Part shown: positions 7,127-11,869 of the stretch, in pieces
Numbering within the stretch: position 1 is the first letter of the stretch
How the letters are laid out: each line of letters starts with the position of its first letter
NCBI GenBank assembly: GCA_011391455.1
Contig: JAABQN010000046.1
Span: forward strand, 1 to 11,869
Source of the DNA: Nitrospiraceae bacterium
GTDB taxonomy: Bacteria > Nitrospirota > Nitrospiria > Nitrospirales > Nitrospiraceae
Length of the DNA stretch: 11,869 nucleotides
Reading direction: 5' to 3'
Notes under the pieces: generated by a model
What the model was told of the DNA's origin: nothing
Seen by the model: the letters and a program-made list of their open reading frames with translations, nothing else
Database searches by the model: none
Made by a program: the position numbers and the translations under genes

Positions 7127-8923
7127 CCTTTTCGGCGCCGCATAATTCACCAGGTAATCGAACAGCCGGATCAAGCGGCTGTCCTGACGCTTCTGATCCA
7201 CCCAATGCCCGATCAACCCGATCGTGCGTGACAGAATGAAGAAGCCGTTCAAACTGTCGACCGGGAATCCGATATCGACGAGCACCGCCGCCATCGTGCC
7301 GTCCACGTTCAGAATCAGGTTATCTTTCTTCACCGAAGTTATCTTTTCCACCTCGAGGGCAAAGTCCAGGCAGGGGGTCTTGATGTTCAAACTCTTGACA
7401 TGCCCGACCAACTCCTTCACCCGCTTGTCCGGATTACGCAAGCTCTTCACGCGATGGCCGATGCCGGGCACCGGCCCGTGATTCTTCTTCATGTAGGCCA
7501 AGAAGTCATCGACCGACATCTTGTTATCGACGGCATACTTGAAGAACCGGCCTGCATCGGTCACGGCGCCGCCGAAGCGAGGGCCGATCATGATCAACCC
7601 TGCCGCCACCGACTGGGATAGGCCTATCCCGGCGCAGGCTGCAATGATCGTCCCCAGAGCTCCGCTCACGCAGGGGCCATGGTCGGCGGAAAGCATCATG
7701 ATGCGCTTGATAATCTCAGCTTCTTGTTTGGAGATCAGCCGTTTGTCCCACAGCAGACCCACGACATGGGGAATCTCGTAGCCTTTGTTGATGAGCTCGG
7801 AGGCCGGGTATCCGTCGTAGCAGGGTTCGTCGCCGCGGTCGTCACTGATCGTGGTGCGGATCAGCGGAGCCACCATGACTTCGTCCGCCTTGATCGCCTC
7901 TTCAATCGTCTTTGGCAACTTCGGCAATACGAGCGGCTCAACCGGCTCCTTCACCTGGCCGGACTTCAGCATCTCTTGATAGGCTTCTTTAATGGCAGGG
8001 CCCAAAGCCCCAAACGTCGCCGGCACGATCGCGCCGGACTTCTTGAGAGCATCGGACTTGGCACGGGCCGACCCTTCGCCCTTCAGACCTTCCTTGGCGC
8101 CTGCATGGCCGAACTTCATGCCCTTCGGCAAACTTTCCTGACAGAAGCCGGAGACCACAGCCATCAACTTCACGCGGCGCTTCTTGGCCCCGTACCACTC
8201 GGCTGCCCGCTCTTCGAGATCGCCGCCCATTTCACCGACGATGACGACCGCCTTCGTTTGCGGATCGTTCTCGAACATTTCGAGATAGCTGACATAGTCG
8301 GTTCCCGGGTAGGTATCGCCACCGATCCCGATGGCCGTCGTGATGCCGTCGGCAAACTGCGAGCAGATCCAGATAATCTCGTTGGAGAGACCGCCTGACT
8401 TGGTGATGACCCCGAACGAGCCTTCGCGGTAAAGCTTCGACAACACCAAGTTGTCGAACGCGCCGCCGATGACACCCAAGCGGCAAGAACCGGCCGAAAC
8501 AATCCCGATCGACGACGGGCCGTTGAAGACCTTGCCGAGCTTGGTCGCATGATGGGCCAGGATCTTGGCATCCTTTTCCGGCACACCCTCGGTGATCATG
8601 GAGACCACCTTGATGTGCGAATCGTCCAAGGCCTCCATCCCGCCCTTCAGGGCCCGATCGGCGCCAATGTAGACAAGACTGGTATTGATCTGGGAATGGT
8701 TCTTGGTCGCTTCCGCAACGGTCTTATAGATGGGAACGGCCACTAAGCCGCTGCCGTAGGGAATTTCGTGTGTCTTGCCTGCGTCGGGCGGATAGACGAA
8801 GGCCAGGACGTTCAGGGAGCGTTTAATTAGGTAGCAGAACTCGGCCATCCGGCGCGCGGCATTCACGCCTGCGACGCCCCCCTGAATGACCACATAGGTA
8901 TCTTTGTTTGCCAGGATGCTCAT
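7103..8923 (-). CDS. aclA: ATP-citrate lyase, alpha (citrate synthase-like) subunit
   Basis: This is the catalytic subunit of the rTCA key enzyme, which uses ATP and CoA to cleave citrate to acetyl-CoA and oxaloacetate. Residues 1 to about 320 resemble succinyl-CoA synthetase alpha: CoA-binding fold at the N-terminus and phospho-histidine His273 in FGHAGA. Residues from about 340 form a citrate-synthase-like lyase domain with His414 (ADHGP), His490-Arg491 (GIGHR), Arg501 (PDKRV), Asp541 (NVDGT) and Arg566, matching active-site residues known in human ACLY. The length of 606 residues fits the two-subunit bacterial enzyme. The ATG follows GAGGGAG with good spacing, 81 bases after aclB. Oddity: the C-terminal REVPPLK plus stop is repeated in frame directly after the TAG stop with synonymous codons (see the repeat at 7076-7126). 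Readthrough of TAG would add nine residues (the decoded stop plus SREVPPLK). Confidence 0.97.
   Translation of the reverse strand: MSILANKDTYVVIQGGVAGVNAARRMAEFCYLIKRSLNVLAFVYPPDAGKTHEIPYGSGLVAVPIYKTVAEATKNHSQINTSLVYIGADRALKGGMEALDDSHIKVVSMITEGVPEKDAKILAHHATKLGKVFNGPSSIGIVSAGSCRLGVIGGAFDNLVLSKLYREGSFGVITKSGGLSNEIIWICSQFADGITTAIGIGGDTYPGTDYVSYLEMFENDPQTKAVVIVGEMGGDLEERAAEWYGAKKRRVKLMAVVSGFCQESLPKGMKFGHAGAKEGLKGEGSARAKSDALKKSGAIVPATFGALGPAIKEAYQEMLKSGQVKEPVEPLVLPKLPKTIEEAIKADEVMVAPLIRTTISDDRGDEPCYDGYPASELINKGYEIPHVVGLLWDKRLISKQEAEIIKRIMMLSADHGPCVSGALGTIIAACAGIGLSQSVAAGLIMIGPRFGGAVTDAGRFFKYAVDNKMSVDDFLAYMKKNHGPVPGIGHRVKSLRNPDKRVKELVGHVKSLNIKTPCLDFALEVEKITSVKKDNLILNVDGTMAAVLVDIGFPVDSLNGFFILSRTIGLIGHWVDQKRQDSRLIRLFDYLVNYAAPKRREVPPLK
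7112..7129. repeat. Perfect 8-bp inverted repeat in the last codons of aclA
   Basis: AGGCGGGA, two bases, TCCCGCCT. A G+C-rich hairpin with a small loop overlapping the final aclA codons. On the plus strand it runs into TTTT, a terminator-like arrangement facing opposite to the genes; on the minus strand no T-run follows. It could slow or stabilise transcripts, or may simply be codon-driven. Confidence 0.4.
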
Positions 8924-8943
8924 CGGGATCTCCCTCTTCTTTC

Positions 8944-9002
8944 AGTGCTGAGTGCTAAGTGCTGCGTGCTGAGTTGAAGAGCAGTTCTTGTTGCTCAGCA
9001 CT
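8944..9002. repeat. GTGCT heptad array with inverted partner in the aclB-aclA spacer
   Basis: GTGCT starts at 8945, 8952, 8959 and 8966, exactly seven bases apart. The inverse CTCAGCACT (8994-9002) matches AGTGCTGAG (8944-8952) perfectly over nine bases, with a 41-base loop containing the other units. The element spans most of the 81-base spacer. Confidence 0.75.
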
Positions 9003-9004
9003 CG

Positions 9005-10204
9005 TTACTGTTTTTGTAGCGCCTTATCGACGATATCGGTCAGCGGTGTATTGCGGTCGAAGACGTTGATGTCAAACCCTTCGTCCTTGAGCGCGCGCAT
9101 CGCATCGAGCCCTTCCTTCTCACGCGGGCCACCACGACGCACCCAAATTTTCACGTTCTTGAGCTTGCCCTCGGACTTCGCCTTGCGGAATCCGTTGATG
9201 ATGCCGCCGAATGTCTTCTTCACGTCGGTGAAATTGGCAATCGCCCCGCCGACAATGATGTTCTTGATCCCGGGCAACGAACAGACCTTATCGGTCAGGA
9301 CTTCGACTGCCCAGTCAGGTGGATCGCCGGAGTATTCAGCATAATTGGCCAACTTGCCGCCGCGTGCGACAACCGCATCGGAATAATAGACACTGGCCCC
9401 GCCGCCCGCCGGGAGCATGGCCGTATCCCCGCCTGGGATTTCGATAAATTTGACCGAACCTTTGATTTTTGAATCGACTGCCATCACTTCCATTTCGTGC
9501 TTGGAATAGGCTCGGCCGAATTCTGCAGCAAAGGCAAAGTTCCAATCGGGATGCCGGAACTTGGCGTCGCCATCGAGCAGCGTCACCGCATCCAGCGCGA
9601 TCAGTTGACTATCCTGCTCGCGCAGAACCACGGGGTTCACTTCCAAATACTGCGCATCTTCGCTGTCGAAACAGGTGAACATCTTGCCCGCGAAATCGGC
9701 CATCTTCTTCAGGAGCGGACCGGTAAAGCCCGCATCCTTGGCCAATTTCTCGATCGCATCCCCCGATGGCTGCTGCCCGACTTCCACCGCCAAGCGCTTC
9801 ACGCGATCCCAGTTCGATTCGACTTCAATGCCACCGCAATTGGCAACCAGAATATCCGTCCCCTCTCGGGTGGATTTCACCGCACAGTAATATTCCTCCT
9901 TGTGCGGAATCATTTCGGACACGATCACTTGGGAAACAGTGATACTGCCCACTTGGCGGCCGATCATCTCCTTAGCCGCCGCTTCCGCTCCTTTGAGGTC
10001 CAGATCGACCTTGACCAGGCCGAGCTTGAATCGCGAGCCGAGCGCTTCATGGGCCTTGACTACCAATTTGGATTTCTTGAGCCATTCATTGGCTTGGCCG
10101 AGCTTCGCCAATTCGTCGACCGAGGTGACGACGACATAGTGGGGAACCGTGATGCCCCACTTCTTCATCAATCCCATCCCGGGACCTTCGAGCACCTTCG
10201 CCAT
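9005..10204 (-). CDS. aclB: ATP-citrate lyase, beta (ATP-grasp) subunit
   Basis: This subunit combines a succinyl-CoA synthetase beta-like ATP-grasp module with a citrate-binding region and partners AclA. Visible elements are KVLEGPGMGLMKKWGI at the N-terminus, a metal/ATP motif EVNPVV (188-193) with Asp205 after it, the glycine-rich citrate-site segment PGGDTAMLPAGGGASV (257-272), and IIVGGAIANF (316-325). The length of 399 residues agrees with Chlorobium-type AclB (about 400). I chose the ATG at 10204 because AAGGAG lies seven bases upstream and homologues begin at this point. An in-frame ATG 25 codons upstream (10279) would add an unconserved stretch, lacks a ribosome binding site and overlaps the predicted promoter. 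It is the first gene of the cluster and therefore the likely control point. Confidence 0.96.
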   Translation of the reverse strand: MAKVLEGPGMGLMKKWGITVPHYVVVTSVDELAKLGQANEWLKKSKLVVKAHEALGSRFKLGLVKVDLDLKGAEAAAKEMIGRQVGSITVSQVIVSEMIPHKEEYYCAVKSTREGTDILVANCGGIEVESNWDRVKRLAVEVGQQPSGDAIEKLAKDAGFTGPLLKKMADFAGKMFTCFDSEDAQYLEVNPVVLREQDSQLIALDAVTLLDGDAKFRHPDWNFAFAAEFGRAYSKHEMEVMAVDSKIKGSVKFIEIPGGDTAMLPAGGGASVYYSDAVVARGGKLANYAEYSGDPPDWAVEVLTDKVCSLPGIKNIIVGGAIANFTDVKKTFGGIINGFRKAKSEGKLKNVKIWVRRGGPREKEGLDAMRALKDEGFDINVFDRNTPLTDIVDKALQKQ

Positions 10205-10211
10205 AACGCGA

Positions 10212-10217
10212 CTCCTT
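10212..10217 (-). promoter_or_regulatory. Shine-Dalgarno of aclB that fixes its start
   Basis: AAGGAG on the minus strand, seven bases before the ATG at 10204. It is the strongest ribosome binding site in the cluster and selects the 399-residue AclB start over the longer reading. A complementary CTCCTT lies upstream in the leader at 10246-10241. Confidence 0.8.
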
Positions 10218-10250
10218 AAGAATGGTGAGAAACAATTGTAAAGGAGGAGG

Positions 10251-10279
10251 ATTCTAACGAAATCGGCTGGGGGACTCAA
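10251..10279 (-). promoter_or_regulatory. Predicted sigma70-type promoter of the acl/rTCA cluster
   Basis: On the minus strand a -35 box TTGAGT (10279-10274) is followed by exactly 17 bases and the -10 box TAGAAT (10256-10251), which is five of six to consensus. Transcription would begin around 10245-10243, giving a leader of about 40 bases before aclB. It is the best promoter match I found in the gap between mutM and aclB, and its position fits the head of a six-gene operon. Prediction by eye only. Confidence 0.5.
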
Positions 10280-10399
10280 TATGTCAGAGGAACTAATCGA
10301 AAACAGTCCAAAAGGCCTAACGGAAAATATATCCGACTGACGATGGCCTAAATGATTGAAAATGCACGGTGATCGTCCTGCTCACCACAATCACTTACT

Positions 10400-11239
10400 T
10401 CACCCTGAACTCCGGTTCGATTGGCAGGCAGGACAATAAAACGAGCTCCGTTCACTTTGGAGACGGTGAATTTTCTTTCCGCATCGGTTAGGACAAGGCT
10501 GGCCTTCTTTGCCATAGACAAGATGGCGGCTTTTGTACCGGCCTTCTGTGCCGTCCGGTGCAAAGAAATCTTTGACGCTCGATCCGCCACAGGAAATCGC
10601 CTCACTCAACACTGTTTGCATGGTGTCATAGAGTTTAATAATCGTCGCCCTTCGTAACCGATTCACCTCACGGTTCGGATGGAGTCTGGCGCGAAACAAT
10701 ATTTCATTCGCGTAAATATTCCCAATCCCCGCGATCACTTGCTGATGCATCAGCAACGGCTTGAGGCGTCCACGCCTGGCTTGCATGAGAAGGACGAACT
10801 CATCGCGTGGCGCCGTGAGGGGATCGATCCCGAAGCGGCGAGTACGATAGCGGTCGAGGCCTGCCTGATCGAGCAAAGAAAGCCGTCCGAACCGCCGGGG
10901 ATTCCAATAGCGCAGTTCCGATTCGCGGCCTTCGGTGAACGACATGCGGACATGCACATGCTGCGGATGTTTCGTCTCTGTCGCACGAAAGAGGAGGAGG
11001 CCGGTCATGCCAAGCTCAGCGACGACATATCTATGTTCGCCCTCTTTTTGAAACTCCAGCGCAACGCTCTTGCCATATCGCTCCACCCCTTCCAGTCGCG
11101 CACCGCCGTACCACGAGAGCGTGGGCAATCCTTCCCGAACGATATCCGCTCGTCCAACCCAACAATCGTTGAGCTGAGCGCCGAGGAGATGAGCCCTTAA
11201 CTGCTGCGCAACGACTTCTGCTTCCGGCAATTCCGGCAT
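10400..11239 (-). CDS. mutM: Formamidopyrimidine-DNA glycosylase (Fpg/MutM)
   Basis: This bifunctional DNA glycosylase/AP lyase removes 8-oxoguanine and formamidopyrimidines. The start at 11239 gives the hallmark N-terminus MPELPEAEV, in which Pro2 becomes the catalytic N-terminal proline and Glu3 follows. An in-frame ATG 71 codons upstream would bury that proline, so it is rejected; AAGGA lies eight bases upstream of the chosen start. Other family features are Lys57 (RYGKSVAL), Met78 (ELGMTG), the PRRFGR loop at 114-119, the helix-two-turn-helix GIGNIYANEILF (171-182), and a C-terminal zinc finger with Cys249, Cys253, Cys269 and Cys272 and the RSSFYC arginine. The first cysteine pair is spaced C-x3-C rather than the usual C-x2-C, while the overall finger length equals that of E. 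coli Fpg. At 279 residues the length is normal. It follows the phosphatase gene on the same strand after 121 bases. Confidence 0.95.
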   Translation of the reverse strand: MPELPEAEVVAQQLRAHLLGAQLNDCWVGRADIVREGLPTLSWYGGARLEGVERYGKSVALEFQKEGEHRYVVAELGMTGLLLFRATETKHPQHVHVRMSFTEGRESELRYWNPRRFGRLSLLDQAGLDRYRTRRFGIDPLTAPRDEFVLLMQARRGRLKPLLMHQQVIAGIGNIYANEILFRARLHPNREVNRLRRATIIKLYDTMQTVLSEAISCGGSSVKDFFAPDGTEGRYKSRHLVYGKEGQPCPNRCGKKIHRLQSERSSFYCPACQSNRSSG

Positions 11240-11247
11240 AAGAAAAA

Positions 11248-11252
11248 TCCTT
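11248..11252 (-). promoter_or_regulatory. Ribosome binding site deciding the mutM start
   Basis: AAGGA on the minus strand, eight bases before the ATG that gives the MPELPE N-terminus. It supports the 279-residue reading over the longer in-frame one. Confidence 0.65.
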
Positions 11253-11360
11253 GGAGCCTGGCTGCGCCTATTCCCGATCCGGCGGATTAGGCCATGGACG
11301 AAGCACGAAAGGCAATGTGCGGGAGGGAACTGCTCTTGGAAGGTTCTTTCGACCTTGTTG

Positions 11361-11816
11361 CTAGGTACCGGAGGCTGGCCGTGAAGCGCGCTTCTTCTTA
11401 TCCTTCGCGCGTGCCTCGCGCAGAAGACGAACTTGTCTGATGGCTTCTTCAAGATTTGGAAGGGGTATGGCGCCGGGTCGGCGCCTCATGACCAACTTCA
11501 GAACCTCGGCATACTCCATCCCTTGGACACAACAGAGATAAGCCATCACCACCGACACGGATCGGCCCATTCCGGCGCGGCAGCAGACCATGACCCGATT
11601 GCCCGGCTGGTGCTGTTCAACCCAGCTCACTGCTTGATCCAGCAAGAGCGGTTCGGCTTCCGCATACTCCGAAAATGGAATCCTGCCGGAAACCAGCCAA
11701 TCAGGGGACTCTACCGTATACTCAGCAGCGACGAGGAGCAATGCGCCGATCTTGACCGGCAGTTCCCTCGCATCGTTGATATTTCCGACCAACAGACTCT
11801 CAGTGATCAAGTGCAT
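11361..11816 (-). CDS. Dual-specificity-phosphatase-like protein with variant CC-x5-R signature
   Basis: A 151-residue protein of the dual-specificity/cysteine phosphatase fold. The N-terminus ITESLLVGNINDA resembles the opening strand of DUSP domains. The P-loop reads CCRAGMGRS, with Cys79 as nucleophile candidate and Arg85 closing C-x5-R. The histidine that normally precedes the nucleophile is Cys78. The loop where the general-acid Asp is usual reads IPFSEYAEAE, so the acid may be Glu50 or may be absent. Catalysis is likely but altered; the substrate is unknown and could be phosphoprotein, RNA 5' end or another phosphate ester. The C-terminus is very basic (AKDKKKRASRPASG). No Shine-Dalgarno sequence precedes the ATG, but a promoter lies so close that the mRNA would be nearly leaderless. 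No functional link to the rTCA genes is evident. Confidence 0.8.
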   Translation of the reverse strand: MHLITESLLVGNINDARELPVKIGALLLVAAEYTVESPDWLVSGRIPFSEYAEAEPLLLDQAVSWVEQHQPGNRVMVCCRAGMGRSVSVVMAYLCCVQGMEYAEVLKLVMRRRPGAIPLPNLEEAIRQVRLLREARAKDKKKRASRPASGT

Positions 11817-11825
11817 AATGGGTCT

Positions 11826-11853
11826 AGTATATGCGGCACTCTCGCCAGGTCAA
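11826..11853 (-). promoter_or_regulatory. Predicted promoter giving a near-leaderless phosphatase mRNA
   Basis: On the minus strand TTGACC (11853-11848), 16 bases, then TATACT (11831-11826). Each box is five of six to the sigma70 consensus. Only nine bases separate the -10 box from the ATG at 11816, so the start site would fall about three bases before the start codon, consistent with the missing Shine-Dalgarno sequence. Confidence 0.55.
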
Positions 11854-11869
11854 AGGAAAATCTAGCCTT

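Noticed and set aside
7679..8398. 239-codon plus-strand open frame opposite aclA
   Set aside because: Antisense shadow of aclA; rich in Arg, His and Leu in a way typical of reverse-frame translation.
9497..10219. 240-codon plus-strand open frame opposite aclB
   Set aside because: Antisense shadow of aclB with no family resemblance.
10205..10279. 25-codon longer AclB starting at 10279
   Set aside because: No ribosome binding site, unconserved sequence, overlaps the predicted promoter; the 10204 start has AAGGAG and fits family length.
10281..10340. 19-codon plus-strand small ORF starting MSEELIENS, with AAGGAGGAGG upstream
   Set aside because: The Shine-Dalgarno-like run is about 30 bases away, too far; no supporting promoter, and the same run is explained as the complement of the aclB leader.
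10308..10386. Weak hairpins after mutM (TCACC/GGTGA at 10386-10368; AGGCC/GGCCT at 10349-10313 before TTTT) as a terminator
   Set aside because: Stems of only five pairs with long loops and short T-runs; possible but not supportable by eye.
11240..11452. 71-codon N-terminal extension of MutM
   Set aside because: The enzyme needs its proline at the N-terminus after Met removal; the extension overlaps the phosphatase gene end.

Overview
The window holds a six-gene minus-strand cluster for most of the citrate-to-succinate arm of the reductive TCA (rTCA) cycle, preceded on the same strand by two unrelated genes. ATP-citrate lyase (aclB, aclA), a mitochondrial-type aconitase, a monomeric NADP-type isocitrate dehydrogenase and a two-subunit fumarate reductase lie side by side. 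This suggests an autotroph fixing CO2 by the rTCA cycle. The combination best fits a Nitrospira-like nitrite oxidiser (Nitrospirota); that is an inference from gene content, and no taxonomic marker is present.

Layout in transcription order (high to low coordinates): a small dual-specificity-type phosphatase (11816-11361) with a good promoter almost on top of its start codon; mutM/fpg DNA glycosylase (11239-10400); a 195-base gap with a likely sigma70-type promoter for the carbon-fixation cluster; then aclB (10204-9005), aclA (8923-7103), acn (7031-4785), icd (4760-2529), frdB (2477-1767) and frdA (1669-89). Gaps between the six are 24 to 97 bases and all six have plausible ribosome binding sites, so one operon is likely. 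The window ends 88 bases past frdA, so the cluster may continue.

How the genes work together: AclBA splits citrate to acetyl-CoA and oxaloacetate using ATP and CoA. FrdAB reduces fumarate to succinate. Icd can carboxylate 2-oxoglutarate to isocitrate with NADPH, and aconitase turns isocitrate into citrate for AclBA. The ferredoxin-dependent 2-oxoglutarate and pyruvate synthases, succinyl-CoA synthetase, fumarase and malate dehydrogenase are not in the window.

Most unusual observations: (1) the last seven codons of aclA (REVPPLK) plus stop are repeated in frame just after the aclA stop, with almost every codon changed but only synonymously. (2) Four of the five spacers inside the cluster, and the 3' flank, carry short tandem arrays with 7- to 9-base units (in one spacer a doubled 14-mer), most facing an inverted partner, with a different word in each spacer. 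(3) FrdA has Asn where covalently flavinylated homologues have His, and FrdB has a full second [4Fe-4S] motif. (4) The aclB leader has a CTCCTT element that could mask the Shine-Dalgarno sequence. No phage, transposon, CRISPR, tRNA or rRNA was seen.
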